Below are positions 26,485 through 35,997 of a stretch of DNA of 64,000 nucleotides, piece after piece. Below the pieces are notes generated by a model. The model was not told where the DNA came from. It was given only the letters and a program-made list of their open reading frames with translations, and did no database searches. The stretch lies in NCBI RefSeq assembly GCF_013090115.1, contig NZ_JABFNN010000025.1, positions 39,915 through 103,914 on the forward strand, given 5' to 3'. Position 1 is the stretch's first letter. Each line of letters starts with the position of its first letter. Position numbers and translations under genes: made by a program. This DNA comes from Flagellimonas amphidinii. GTDB taxonomy: Bacteria; Bacteroidota; Bacteroidia; Flavobacteriales; Flavobacteriaceae.

Positions 26485-27749
26485 GAAACCATTTTAGGAG
26501 TAGCCAAACCTTTTTCAATGAAGGTGAAGTAAATGCCACCGAAAACGGTAATTACAAAGTAAATAACAACCAGATTGCTTCCGTGGGGCAAAAATTGGTC
26601 TAGACCAAACCAACTCCCCGTCCAATAAATCAATACAATACCTGCTATTCCTCTAAAAAGTTCTATCCAAATAGCGTAGGGAGCTTTGTCCATTAGGGCT
26701 GTATAGCCATATATTCCAACGAAAACATATGCTCCAAAAAGCAATAATCCGTCAAAACCTATTTCTGCATAGCTGTAAAACATAAACAATAATAAAAAGG
26801 TATTGATGATCAATTGAAAAACAACATATCCTTTTAGGGCACTTGAAGTCTCTGGTTTATATTTTTTAAAATTATAGACGTCTTCAATAATCTTTACTGG
26901 ATATTTTTCTTTCACATCCTCAGGTCGCCAACCAGTGGGCATAAACCAAATCCTAAACTTGTCCCAATAGTTTTTGGTACGCCAAGCATCCTTGATCAAT
27001 CGCCATAAATGTTGAAAGTTGATGATAACCGGGTTCCAAGTATTTGCTGGCTTTAAAACTCCATATTGTGGTGGAACTTCCTCCAATTCTTCTTGGAAAG
27101 TGCCAAACATCCTATCCCAAATGCAAAAAATCTGACCAAGGTTTTTGTCAATATATTCTGGGTTGATAGCATGATGTACTCTATGTTGAGATGGTGTAAC
27201 AATAACATATTCCAACCACCCCATTTTACCAATGTGTTGGGTATGGTACCAAAATTGGGCGAACAACTGAATTGGTGCTAAAATAGCAATGACCTTATGG
27301 GGAACACCCAATAAAGCGGCCGGAATCAATAATAGCGGAAAATAACCCAATATATTAGAAATGGACTGCCGCAAAGCACAGGCCAAATTAAACTCCTCAC
27401 TACTGTGATGAATCACATGCTGATTCCAAAAGAAATTGATATGATGACTTAAACGGTGGTTCCAGTACCCTGCAAAATCAATGGCAACAAAACCTATTAC
27501 CCATACCAACCATGTTACTTTAATCTCCGTAAGTGCCAAATTCCCTAACAAAAATGGGTAGGTCACTATTATAATTCCCAAACCTAGGGAGTCCTTAATA
27601 ATATTGGTAAGCCCCGAGCTTAAACTGCTCACGGTATCCATAACATTGTGCTTCTGTTTTTTTGCAAAATGGCCATAAAGCACTTCAACAAGTACTAGAC
27701 CGACAAAAAAAGGAATAGCATATAATAAAGCGGTTGCGTAGGTTTCCAT
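26481..27749 (-). CDS. Sterol desaturase / fatty acid hydroxylase family membrane protein
   Basis: This 422-residue integral membrane protein carries the di-iron histidine boxes of the fatty acid hydroxylase superfamily: HRLSHH (98-103), HVIHHSSEE (from 111) and HRVHHAINPEY near residue 190. Membrane segments flank the boxes and a further hydrophobic C-terminal domain of about 120 residues follows, with three to four segments. The family hydroxylates or desaturates lipids; the substrate is unknown. It is near the phospholipid operon but on the opposite strand. Confidence 0.88.
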   Translation of the reverse strand: METYATALLYAIPFFVGLVLVEVLYGHFAKKQKHNVMDTVSSLSSGLTNIIKDSLGLGIIIVTYPFLLGNLALTEIKVTWLVWVIGFVAIDFAGYWNHRLSHHINFFWNQHVIHHSSEEFNLACALRQSISNILGYFPLLLIPAALLGVPHKVIAILAPIQLFAQFWYHTQHIGKMGWLEYVIVTPSQHRVHHAINPEYIDKNLGQIFCIWDRMFGTFQEELEEVPPQYGVLKPANTWNPVIINFQHLWRLIKDAWRTKNYWDKFRIWFMPTGWRPEDVKEKYPVKIIEDVYNFKKYKPETSSALKGYVVFQLIINTFLLLFMFYSYAEIGFDGLLLFGAYVFVGIYGYTALMDKAPYAIWIELFRGIAGIVLIYWTGSWFGLDQFLPHGSNLVVIYFVITVFGGIYFTFIEKGLATPKMVS

Positions 27750-27790
27750 ATCACTTTTGGCAATTAAAATATGAAAACTTTTTCATATTC

Positions 27791-27821
27791 ATAAAAAAAC
27801 ACCTTCATTAATGAAGGTGTT
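27791..27821 (-). terminator. Terminator after the sugar kinase/nucleotidyltransferase operon
   Basis: A perfect palindrome AACACCTTCATT-AATGAAGGTGTT spans 27798-27821. Read on the minus strand it is followed by a run of T (27799 to 27793). It lies about 25 bases after the nucleotidyltransferase stop. Confidence 0.85.
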
Positions 27822-27845
27822 GCAATTTTAACCAAAAGAAATTCT

Positions 27846-28685
27846 CTATTTAAAAAGCCCAATATCCTGTGCGCTGGTCAAATCTGGGATATGTTCCGAC
27901 CTTGGAAAGCAAATCACACTTTTAGGATGATGAGCAACCATATTCCGAACAGCTTCCGGAAGTTCTTTTTCTCCCCTTTCTGGATGTATTGGACAATTAA
28001 CTAGATGCGGATAAATATCATTGCCAAAAAAACTGAAAACATTCATGCTCACCCTTAACTCTCCTTCCGTATCGCGATATTTATCAAGATTTTGAGCATC
28101 CGGTTTTTCCACAATCTTTTCCAAAAATCCTTCGGATGAGATTTGCATAAGCGCAAATCTGGATATACGCTCTTGGGAAAACTGTAACCCAGAACTCGCA
28201 TAACTAATCAGCGCATTGGCTGTTTTTCTTGCCTTCCTTAAGTCAGCTAGAGCTTCAGTACCATAAAGATTATCACCATTACAAACGGTAAATGTCTTTT
28301 TTTTCAACTCGGGATATTGTCCCAAACACTGTTGCAAGGCATCTGCAGTACCCAACGGTTTTTGTCGACCTTTGTGAATCTTTTGTATCGCAAAATGCAC
28401 CAATATACCTTGATATGAATTGTTTTGGTCGTTAGTTCCCACTAAATCTTTGAACCCTTCGTTTTGCTCACTTGTGATCAAATAGACATGGTTGTAACCT
28501 GCTTCTGATGCATTTGCAATCAAATAATGCAATAGTGGTTTTCCCTGTTTTCCCAAAGGAATCAAACTCTTATGTTGTTTTTGGGCAATGGCTTTGGTGC
28601 TTTCATCCAATTTGGTGACTTCAAGACTTTTTTTCATCCGTGAGGATGCACCACCAACCATGACAACCAGACTTTCATTTATCAT
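27846..28685 (-). CDS. Sugar nucleotidyltransferase (NTP transferase family)
   Basis: The 279-residue protein looks like a sugar-1-phosphate nucleotidyltransferase. The N-terminal VVMVGGASSRMKKS occupies the place of the GxGTR-type nucleotide loop, IPLGKQGKPLLHYLI corresponds to the KPxxP-like region, CNGDNLYG supplies the metal-binding Asp, and KIVEKP is the conserved EKP motif. Its start overlaps the GHMP kinase gene by four bases. A kinase followed by a nucleotidyltransferase suggests conversion of a free sugar to a nucleotide sugar. Which sugar and nucleotide cannot be read from sequence; GalNAc is suggested only by the neighbouring GH109 gene. Confidence 0.8.
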   Translation of the reverse strand: MINESLVVMVGGASSRMKKSLEVTKLDESTKAIAQKQHKSLIPLGKQGKPLLHYLIANASEAGYNHVYLITSEQNEGFKDLVGTNDQNNSYQGILVHFAIQKIHKGRQKPLGTADALQQCLGQYPELKKKTFTVCNGDNLYGTEALADLRKARKTANALISYASSGLQFSQERISRFALMQISSEGFLEKIVEKPDAQNLDKYRDTEGELRVSMNVFSFFGNDIYPHLVNCPIHPERGEKELPEAVRNMVAHHPKSVICFPRSEHIPDLTSAQDIGLFK

Positions 28686-29746
28686 TTAGAAAAATTTGTA
28701 AGATTAATTTCATAAGCGGCTTTTGCCCCATTTGCCAAAAAAGCTTCAATTACCTGTTCTTTTGTATTGTCATTGACCATAGCCACCATACAACCTCCTC
28801 CCCCCGAACCTATAATCTTGGTTCCCAACGCGCCTGATTTTCTTGCAGCTTTCATCATCGTCATCATTTCAGAAGGTGTGTTCTGTATTTTTTCTTCCAA
28901 AATGGTTTGGTGCTGATTCATCAAGTTTCCAAGGGTTACACTATTTGGATTAGGCTTTAACAGCTCTTTCTTTGCCTCTTTAGTGATATGATAATTATGA
29001 ATAGTGGCATACCAATGTGCTTGAAACTCATCGGGCACCAAACTTTTATATTTTTCATAATCTTCTAAAGTGGCATCTTTCAAAACAAACTTTGGGTGAT
29101 TCTCTTGAACAATTTTCAAAGCGTTTTGGGCATATTCCCTAGCATTTTTGAGCACACGTAGTGTTTGTTTGGCCAAACCTGATTCTGCTACGATCAAAGT
29201 TCCCAAATTTGGTACCAAGGGCGAACTTTTTCCAGATTGGGTGTCAATAAAAAGCAATCCGCCTTGTGCAATTGAATATTGATCCATTAAACCTCCTGGC
29301 TGTCCAAAAAAGACCACTTCCGATTCATAGGCCCAATGTCCAATCTGGAAATCGGTTATTTCTTCAGTTGTTGGATTTTGTATGGCCACCAAAAAACGAA
29401 TCCAAGCCACCACCAATGCCGAAGAACTGGACAAACCAGCATTCAACGGTATATTTCCAGAAATTTCAATATCGTATCCTGTATCAAAGAGAAAACCTTT
29501 TTGCCTTAGAACAGCCATTCCCGAACGGAAATAATCACCTTTTTGAATTGAGGTTAGATCATCATTCAAGGGGATAGAAACTTCTTTTCCCAAATCCAAA
29601 AGCTTCAAAACAAATGATTGCTTTTGGTTTGGGGTTGCATTTAAGTTAATATAACAATCAATGGAGCCAGCAATAACAGGAAGTCCCAAATAATCCTGAT
29701 GATCCCCAAAGAAGCAGATACGTGCCGGAACTTGTATTTGAATCAT
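28682..29746 (-). CDS. GHMP-family sugar kinase (galactokinase-like)
   Basis: The 354-residue protein has all three GHMP kinase motifs: a galactokinase-like signature GDHQDYLG at 14-21 (compare GEHTDYN), the ATP-binding LNAGLSSSSA at 101-110, and GSGGGGCMVAMV near residue 320. GHMP sugar kinases phosphorylate the anomeric hydroxyl of galactose, GalNAc, arabinose, fucose or related sugars. The gene lies between a GH109 glycosidase, seven bases upstream, and a nucleotidyltransferase overlapping by four bases. The context suggests a sugar-1-kinase, possibly GalNAc-specific; this is inference. Confidence 0.85.
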   Translation of the reverse strand: MIQIQVPARICFFGDHQDYLGLPVIAGSIDCYINLNATPNQKQSFVLKLLDLGKEVSIPLNDDLTSIQKGDYFRSGMAVLRQKGFLFDTGYDIEISGNIPLNAGLSSSSALVVAWIRFLVAIQNPTTEEITDFQIGHWAYESEVVFFGQPGGLMDQYSIAQGGLLFIDTQSGKSSPLVPNLGTLIVAESGLAKQTLRVLKNAREYAQNALKIVQENHPKFVLKDATLEDYEKYKSLVPDEFQAHWYATIHNYHITKEAKKELLKPNPNSVTLGNLMNQHQTILEEKIQNTPSEMMTMMKAARKSGALGTKIIGSGGGGCMVAMVNDNTKEQVIEAFLANGAKAAYEINLTNFSK

Positions 29747-29753
29747 GAAGTTT

Positions 29754-31142
29754 TCAGTCTATAATTGCCAAAGGTTTAGTTTCCTTCCATTGGCCGCGGG
29801 TAAAATCAGGAAAAGGTTGTGGTGCACCCCCACTGGCCACAGATCTTTCACTCAAAGGGGAAACAGCACTCCACAGACAACCTTCGTATACATTCTGATC
29901 TAGCGGAAGTCCTTTTTGTAGACACTCCACAATACGGTACATCATGATACCATCCATTCCTCCATGTCCACTGCCCTTAGTAGCTTCATTCAATCTTTTG
30001 TAGAGCGGATGATCGTATTTATCATATAAAACTTGAAGTTGCTCTCCTTCTACCCAAGAATGATGGTCTTTGGTTACACCTTCTACTCCACCTTCTAATG
30101 CAACTCTGGTAGGGAAACCAGCCAAGGTTCCCTTTGTACCTTGAATCAAGTTTAGTCTTGAATAAGGTCTTGGGCTGGTCTCATCCCATTGCACCATAAT
30201 GGTCTTTCCCATTGCTGTTTTTATGATGGAAGTATTTAAATCTCCCCCTTTAAAATTCAATTGGTTCCATTTATGGTCTTTTGGATAATTTTTTTTCGCA
30301 TAAACTTCACGCCCAACCGATGGAGTTGAAAATGACACCAAACTTCCAAAGGTATCCTCCTCTCTGGCCAAATTCATGTATTGTGCAACTGGTCCCAAAC
30401 CATGGGTAGGGTATAAATTCCCATTTCGGTTGGCATAATGGTAGGTTCGCCAAGATCCAGTGCCACGTTCTTGTTCTTCCATTTGCCATCTAAGTTCGTG
30501 GATGTAGGCAGCTTCGGCATGTAATACTCCACCTATCACCCCTTTTCTGCACATGTTCAAAAACATGAGTTCATCCCTGCCGTAATTAACATTTTCAAGC
30601 ATCATACAATGCTTTTGGGTACGCTCACTGGTATCCACTATCTCCCACATTTCCTGTAAAGTGACCGCAATGGGTACTTCAACAAAAGCATGCGCCCCAG
30701 CTTCCATGGTTCCAATAGCCATGGGGGCATGGTTTTTCCAGTTGGTCGCAATAAAGACAACATCAGGTTGTACTTCTTGCAACATCACCCGCCATTTATC
30801 TTCACCACCCCAATATTGGGCTATATTTTTATGCCGGTGTTCCCCTGCAACTTCTTTGACCCAAGTTGTTTTTTCCTTGACCAAATCTTCATAAAGGTCG
30901 CAAATGGCCACTACTTCGGTTCCTTCCAAAGCGGCAAAAAACTTTGCATGGGTGCCTCCCCTAGCTCCCACTCCAATAAATGCAGCCCGAATATTTTTCA
31001 TCTTTGGTACAGCGAATCCACCCATGTACACTGATGCCAAAGGTCTTTCTGAACCTGCTCTTAAATAGCTGGGAAGTACAGATACCGCAGTTGCGGACAG
31101 CGTAGTTTTTTTGATAAAATTTCGCCTATCAAAATTTTTCAT
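29754..31142 (-). CDS. GH109 glycosidase (alpha-N-acetylgalactosaminidase type)
   Basis: The 462-residue protein is recognised as glycoside hydrolase family 109, a Gfo/Idh/MocA-related family that uses a tightly bound NAD in hydrolysis and includes the Elizabethkingia alpha-N-acetylgalactosaminidase. Shared segments include FIGVGARGGTH (Rossmann loop, 55-64), LENVNYGRDELM, NGNLYPTHGLGP, GSGHGGMD and PLSERSVASGGAP near the C-terminus. The N-terminus has RRNFIKK followed by a hydrophobic stretch, a Tat-type signal typical of the family. It heads the kinase-nucleotidyltransferase operon. GH109 members vary in specificity, so the GalNAc assignment is probable and not proven. Confidence 0.85.
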   Translation of the reverse strand: MKNFDRRNFIKKTTLSATAVSVLPSYLRAGSERPLASVYMGGFAVPKMKNIRAAFIGVGARGGTHAKFFAALEGTEVVAICDLYEDLVKEKTTWVKEVAGEHRHKNIAQYWGGEDKWRVMLQEVQPDVVFIATNWKNHAPMAIGTMEAGAHAFVEVPIAVTLQEMWEIVDTSERTQKHCMMLENVNYGRDELMFLNMCRKGVIGGVLHAEAAYIHELRWQMEEQERGTGSWRTYHYANRNGNLYPTHGLGPVAQYMNLAREEDTFGSLVSFSTPSVGREVYAKKNYPKDHKWNQLNFKGGDLNTSIIKTAMGKTIMVQWDETSPRPYSRLNLIQGTKGTLAGFPTRVALEGGVEGVTKDHHSWVEGEQLQVLYDKYDHPLYKRLNEATKGSGHGGMDGIMMYRIVECLQKGLPLDQNVYEGCLWSAVSPLSERSVASGGAPQPFPDFTRGQWKETKPLAIID

Positions 31143-31223
31143 ATAATTAAATTGGGTTTAGTTGACAATATTGGATTTCATACCACCCAAAGTATCAAAA
31201 AAACCGAAAAGAATAAGGAATCT

Positions 31224-33866
31224 TTATTCTAAACTTGCCAAACTTTTCTCCAAAGTTTCGATTTTGGCCTCAGCATCTGCAGCTTTTTTCTTTTCAAGGG
31301 CCACTACTTGCTCTGGAGCGTTGTTTACAAAACGTTCGTTGCTCAGTTTTTTCTGTACTGATTTTAAAAATCCGCGGGTATAATCCAGCTCCTCGGTAAT
31401 TTTTTTGATTTCAGCCTCAATATCAACGGCTCCATCCATGGGAATGAAGTATTCATTGCTCTTAACCCGAAAACTTAAAGCTCCTTCCAAACCTGAGTCC
31501 ACAGATTCCAATTTGGATATATTACCCAATTTGGTAATAATTGCATCCATTTTGTCACTTTTCTTCTCTTTATTCAACATAAAAAGCTCCAAGGAATCTT
31601 TTTGAGGAATATTTTTCTCCTTTCGAATGGTTCGTACACCTGAAATCACTTCCGAAGCAAAATCAAAATCAGAAATTAATGTTGCATCCACTTCTTTTAT
31701 TTTAGGCCAGCTTGATACTATCAATGCTTGCTCTGGGGTACGCTCTGCAATATGCTGCCAAACTTCTTCGCTCAAGAAGGGCATAAAAGGATGCAGTAAC
31801 TTCAAATTCTCTTCAAACAAATGGATAATGGCATCAAATGTAGTTTGGTCGATAGGTTTCTGATAAGCAGGTTTTACAATTTCCAGTAACCAAGAACAAA
31901 AATCATCCCATATCAACTTATAAATGGCCATTAAGGCATCTGAAATACGGTATTTAGAAAAATGGTCTTCAATTTCCTCCAAAGTTTGATTGAATTTGGC
32001 CGTATACCAGTCAATTCCAGTCTTTGCAGCTTCAGGTTGTGGTAAATTGGCCACTTCCCAACCTTTTATCAAACGGAAAGCATTCCAAATTTTATTCGCG
32101 AAGTTTTTTCCTTGTTGACACAGTGCTTCATCAAACATTAAATCATTACCAGCTGCTGAACTCAATAAAAGTCCAACACGAACTCCGTCAGCACCATAAT
32201 CTTTGATCAATTTTAAGGCATCTGGCGAATTCCCCAAGGATTTTGACATTTTTCGGCGTTGCTTATCGCGAACCAATCCTGTTAAATACACATTTTCAAA
32301 GGGTTTTTTATCTCTGAATTCATACCCGGCAATAATCATACGGGCCACCCAGAAAAACAAAATATCTGGGCCGGTCACCAAATCACTGGTTGGATAATAA
32401 TAGTTTACTTCTTTGTTGTCAGGTTCTAAAATCCCTCCAAAAACACTTATGGGCCACAACCAAGATGAGAACCAAGTATCCAAAACATCCGGGTCTTGCT
32501 TTAAATCTTCAGCATCAAGAGATTTATCACTACCGTTAGAAATAACAGCTTGCTGTGCTAACTTAAGAGCTTCTTCTTTCGATTCTGCAACTACATAATC
32601 TTCCTTTCCATCCCCATAATAATAGGCGGGAATCTGCTGTCCCCACCACAACTGACGAGAAATGTTCCAATCTCTGATATTCTCCATCCAATGTCGATAG
32701 GTATTGTCGAATTTTGAAGGATACAATTTAACATCCTTGGTTTTCAATACCCCTTCTAACGCAGGTTTGGACAAGGTTTCCATTTTTAGGAACCACTGAT
32801 CGGACAAACGTGGTTCGATAACGGCCTTGGTCCGTTCTGACGTACCAACTTTGTTGGTATGCTGCTCAGTTTTGACCAAGAATCCTTTTTCTTCCAGTTC
32901 CTTGCTGATTTCTTTTCGAACCACAAAACGGTCTTTTCCCTCGTAATGTAATCCGTAGGAATTTAAGGTAGCATCCTCATTGAAGATGTCCACAATCTCC
33001 AAATTATGCTTATCTCCTAAGTTTTTATCATTTTCATCGTGTGCAGGGGTCACTTTTAAGCATCCCGTACCAAATTCCACATCAACATATTCATCTTCAA
33101 TAATTGGTATTACACGGTTGCAAAGTGGCACAATGGCTTTTTTTCCTTTCAAATGGCGATATCTTTCATCATTTGGGTTGATGCAAATAGCGGTATCTCC
33201 CAAAATGGTCTCTGGACGGGTAGTGGCAATGGTCACTTTTTCATCTGAACCTTCTATCGGATACGACAAATAGTATAGATTACCTTGTCTTTCCTCATAA
33301 ATCACCTCCTCATCTGAAAGGGTTGTTTTGGCCTCAGGATCCCAATTCACCATTCGATATCCTCTATAAATCAACCCTTTATTGTACAGATCCACAAAAA
33401 CTTTGATTACAGAGGCTGACATATCGTCATCCATGGTGAATTTGGTGCGTTCCCAGTCGCAGGAACAGCCCAATTTCTTCAACTGTTGAAGAATTACACC
33501 CCCATATTCATTAGTCCAGGCCCAAGCATGTTTTAAAAAGTCTTCTCGGGATAAATCACTCTTATTTATGCCTTCTTCCTTTAGTTTGGCCACTACTTTG
33601 GCCTCCGTAGCAATGGATGCATGGTCCATTCCGGGCACCCAACAGGCATTTTTGCCTAAAAGTCGGGCTCTACGGATCAAAACATCTTGTATGGTATTAT
33701 TGAGCATATGCCCCATGTGGAGCACTCCTGTTACGTTTGGAGGGGGAATTACAATGGTATAAGGCTCCCTTTCATTTGGTCTTGAACTGAAAAAATCATG
33801 TGTCATCCAGTAATCATACCAGTGTTCTTCTACCCTATTGGGATCATATTTTGATGGAATTTCCAT
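31224..33866 (-). CDS. valS: Valine--tRNA ligase
   Basis: ValS charges tRNA-Val. The 880-residue class I synthetase has the HIGH-type motif HMGH at 50-53 within [13 protein letters not shown], the editing domain, and the KMSKS motif in [12 protein letters not shown] in the central region. The C-terminal 65 residues, rich in Lys and Glu, form the expected coiled-coil arm that contacts tRNA. ATG at 33866 gives the family N-terminus. The gene is followed by an 81-base spacer before the GH109 start, with no strong terminator seen. Confidence 0.97.
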   Translation of the reverse strand: MEIPSKYDPNRVEEHWYDYWMTHDFFSSRPNEREPYTIVIPPPNVTGVLHMGHMLNNTIQDVLIRRARLLGKNACWVPGMDHASIATEAKVVAKLKEEGINKSDLSREDFLKHAWAWTNEYGGVILQQLKKLGCSCDWERTKFTMDDDMSASVIKVFVDLYNKGLIYRGYRMVNWDPEAKTTLSDEEVIYEERQGNLYYLSYPIEGSDEKVTIATTRPETILGDTAICINPNDERYRHLKGKKAIVPLCNRVIPIIEDEYVDVEFGTGCLKVTPAHDENDKNLGDKHNLEIVDIFNEDATLNSYGLHYEGKDRFVVRKEISKELEEKGFLVKTEQHTNKVGTSERTKAVIEPRLSDQWFLKMETLSKPALEGVLKTKDVKLYPSKFDNTYRHWMENIRDWNISRQLWWGQQIPAYYYGDGKEDYVVAESKEEALKLAQQAVISNGSDKSLDAEDLKQDPDVLDTWFSSWLWPISVFGGILEPDNKEVNYYYPTSDLVTGPDILFFWVARMIIAGYEFRDKKPFENVYLTGLVRDKQRRKMSKSLGNSPDALKLIKDYGADGVRVGLLLSSAAGNDLMFDEALCQQGKNFANKIWNAFRLIKGWEVANLPQPEAAKTGIDWYTAKFNQTLEEIEDHFSKYRISDALMAIYKLIWDDFCSWLLEIVKPAYQKPIDQTTFDAIIHLFEENLKLLHPFMPFLSEEVWQHIAERTPEQALIVSSWPKIKEVDATLISDFDFASEVISGVRTIRKEKNIPQKDSLELFMLNKEKKSDKMDAIITKLGNISKLESVDSGLEGALSFRVKSNEYFIPMDGAVDIEAEIKKITEELDYTRGFLKSVQKKLSNERFVNNAPEQVVALEKKKAADAEAKIETLEKSLASLE

Positions 33867-33975
33867 TTTTCGGTATAGTTTTTGTCTAATTGGAATCGGA
33901 TTGGATTTTTGAAGTAGGGTCGCAATGTTAATTTAACGCTATTCTTCTATTGAGAGCCAATCCTGAAATACGAAA

Positions 33976-34004
33976 CAAAAATAAGTAACGTTATTACATA
34001 ACAA
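33976..34004 (-). promoter_or_regulatory. Putative promoter upstream of valS
   Basis: Read on the minus strand, TTG (34004-34002) is separated by 18 bases from TATTTTTG (33983-33976), matching the Flavobacterium-type TTG-N17-23-TAnnTTTG consensus. It implies a leader of about 100 bases before valS. Confidence 0.5.
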
Positions 34005-34062
34005 AAGAATTTTGGATGCAGGTGGGAAAACATCTACATTTGGAATTCACCCAAAACTAGAA

Positions 34063-34452
34063 ATGATGAAAAAAACTGTACTCATGTTGTTTGTAGGGCT
34101 TCTTTCTTTAGGGATTTACGCTCAAGAAGCAACCGCAAAAATTGAATTTAAGAATGAGACCATCGACTACGGTGAAATTGAAAAAGGTAGTGATGGCGTG
34201 CGCGTATTTGAATTTACCAACACTGGTAGTGTGCCATTGGTCATCAGCAATGTTAAGTCTAGCTGCGGATGTACCATCCCCAAAAAACCTGAAGATCCTA
34301 TTTTACCAGGAAAAACTGGTGAAATTCAGGTAAAGTATGATACCAATAGAGTTGGTCCTATTAGAAAGGCCATTACAGTAACTTCCAATGCGGATACTCC
34401 GACCAAGGTTCTTAAAATCAAAGGAACCGTAAAAGCAGAAGGAGCCAAATAA
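34063..34452 (+). CDS. DUF1573 secreted protein
   Basis: This 129-residue protein has a signal peptide, KKTVLMLFVGLLSLGIYAQ, and a single DUF1573 domain, an immunoglobulin-like fold frequent in Bacteroidetes envelope proteins. The hallmark SSCGCTIPKKP segment with paired cysteines is present, along with the RVFEFTNTGSVPLVI strand. Two adjacent ATGs (34063, 34066) are equally possible. An in-frame upstream ATG-less extension to 34012 is unlikely. The function is unknown. Confidence 0.85.
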   Translation: MMKKTVLMLFVGLLSLGIYAQEATAKIEFKNETIDYGEIEKGSDGVRVFEFTNTGSVPLVISNVKSSCGCTIPKKPEDPILPGKTGEIQVKYDTNRVGPIRKAITVTSNADTPTKVLKIKGTVKAEGAK

Positions 34453-34470
34453 GAAGTAGAAAGAATTATA

Positions 34471-34508
34471 AAAAAGCCCTGAAGCGATTGTTTTAGGGCT
34501 TTTTCTTT
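34471..34508. terminator. Terminator between DUF1573 and PDZ-protease genes
   Basis: AAAAAGCCCT (34471-34480) pairs with AGGGCTTTTT (34495-34504), with a T-rich tail on the plus strand and an A-run preceding it. It follows the DUF1573 stop by 18 bases. With an A-run and a T-run on either side, it could serve the convergent gene as well. Confidence 0.85.
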
Positions 34509-34509
34509 T

Positions 34510-35847
34510 TTAGTCTTCAAAAACTTTTTTCAGGACAAAGGAAAATAAAAGGTCTCTATTATAACGTTCTATGAGTACTCTTACACGTTTTCCTTCCTTT
34601 TCGTTGAGCATTTTTAGTATTTCCTGCAATTTATATCGATGAATGCTCTTACCATTTACAGCCAAGATAACATCACCTTCTTGCAATCCGGCTTCATGTG
34701 CTGGGCTTCCTGCACGGATACCCGAAACTATAATTTCTGGCACAAGGCTCAACCGGGTTTTGTTTTCCAATAAAATTTGAACATTTCCCATGGATGTTTT
34801 GTCATCCTTGATTACTCCGTTTAAACCGGCAATACTTTCTGCAATATATCGCAGTCCATTATGTTGTAAATCTATTCCTGCTAAATTATATTGGAAAGGA
34901 GATTTAAAATTATTGTTCTTTTTTAATGTGACCTGCTCTCTACCATAGTCAAATATGATATTGAAACGCTTTAGAATCTCTCCGCCAACGCTACCATTGC
35001 GATCTCCCAAATTATCAATAAATCCAAATGACTCTCGATAAGGGAAAGCCGCCTTGGCATCTTTTAACTCAAAATCTCCAATTTTAATGCCACTGATCTT
35101 GGTTCTTTTACCAAAAATATCGCCACTCAATCCTCTACCCAAAAAGTCTTCATAATGTTTTTCTGGAACTTGTAACCCCTTTTCTGGTTGATGAAAAAGC
35201 CAAAGGGCATCACTACTTCCAGTATCAACTAAAAGTTTAACCAGAACATTCTCAGATTCTTTGAGCAAAACAGTACCCTCAACATATGCCTTTTTACGTT
35301 TGATGGTCAAAGGAAGTGTCTGAGATTTTTTATGGTATCTATCATTATACAATTCTGGATTGTGCAGTTTAATGTGTCTTGCTGCATAGTTGACCTCAAC
35401 AATAAAATCCCTAAAAAGTTCATAGCCCAAAATACCGTGCACTGGAATACCAAGGGACGTGGAAAAGTTTATTTCTTTATCCAAAACCACGTACAATTCC
35501 TGATTGAGATTTTGGACTTTACCCAATTTAAAAGCATTTCCCCTTGATTTTAAAGCCTTCATGGGTTCTCCATCTCCCAAGCCTCTGATAGTAACTTCAG
35601 AAACATCATTGATTTGTATGGAATCTTGATCAGAGAGATTGAATAGAATGGGTTTGCCCACTCCAGAATCCAGCACAAAAGTCAACTCTGCCCCATTGAT
35701 CTCCAAAGGAATTATGATCAAGTTATTGATCATCTCAAAATTGACCTTTTGGGACTTCTGGCCTTCTGGCAATTTAAATTGCTGTGCTGAAACCAAAAAT
35801 GGCATCAATACTAAAAGAAGCGTAAAAAAAAGATGACTTTTTTTCAA
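34510..35847 (-). CDS. Secreted aspartyl protease-like protein with PDZ domain
   Basis: The 445-residue protein combines a duplicated retropepsin-like region and a C-terminal PDZ domain. FVLDSGVG occurs in the first lobe and LLVDTGSSDALW in the second, giving two D-S/T-G motifs. The PDZ domain covers about residues 360-430, with GSPAHEAGLQEGDVI and LAVNGKSI. TTG at 35847 is selected as start because it gives an ideal signal peptide, MKKSHLFFTLLLVLMPF ending in SAQ; the frame continues to a further TTG at 35892 but no ATG is available. The family is common in Bacteroidetes. Substrates are unknown. Confidence 0.85.
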   Translation of the reverse strand: MKKSHLFFTLLLVLMPFLVSAQQFKLPEGQKSQKVNFEMINNLIIIPLEINGAELTFVLDSGVGKPILFNLSDQDSIQINDVSEVTIRGLGDGEPMKALKSRGNAFKLGKVQNLNQELYVVLDKEINFSTSLGIPVHGILGYELFRDFIVEVNYAARHIKLHNPELYNDRYHKKSQTLPLTIKRKKAYVEGTVLLKESENVLVKLLVDTGSSDALWLFHQPEKGLQVPEKHYEDFLGRGLSGDIFGKRTKISGIKIGDFELKDAKAAFPYRESFGFIDNLGDRNGSVGGEILKRFNIIFDYGREQVTLKKNNNFKSPFQYNLAGIDLQHNGLRYIAESIAGLNGVIKDDKTSMGNVQILLENKTRLSLVPEIIVSGIRAGSPAHEAGLQEGDVILAVNGKSIHRYKLQEILKMLNEKEGKRVRVLIERYNRDLLFSFVLKKVFED

Positions 35848-35997
35848 ATTACTTACTTCTAAAGGGTTATGATTACTAAATATACAAAACAAACACTAAA
35901 AGCATTCATAATTTAACATTCACCTAACGAACCAAATATTGATGTAATGTGTTGTTTTCGAGTATTGGATTTCCCATTTTTGCCTAAAATTTGATGT

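Noticed and set aside
29754..31142. Generic Gfo/Idh/MocA oxidoreductase
   Set aside because: The C-terminal and central segments match the GH109 family specifically, including the THGLGP and GHGGMD motifs and the Tat signal.
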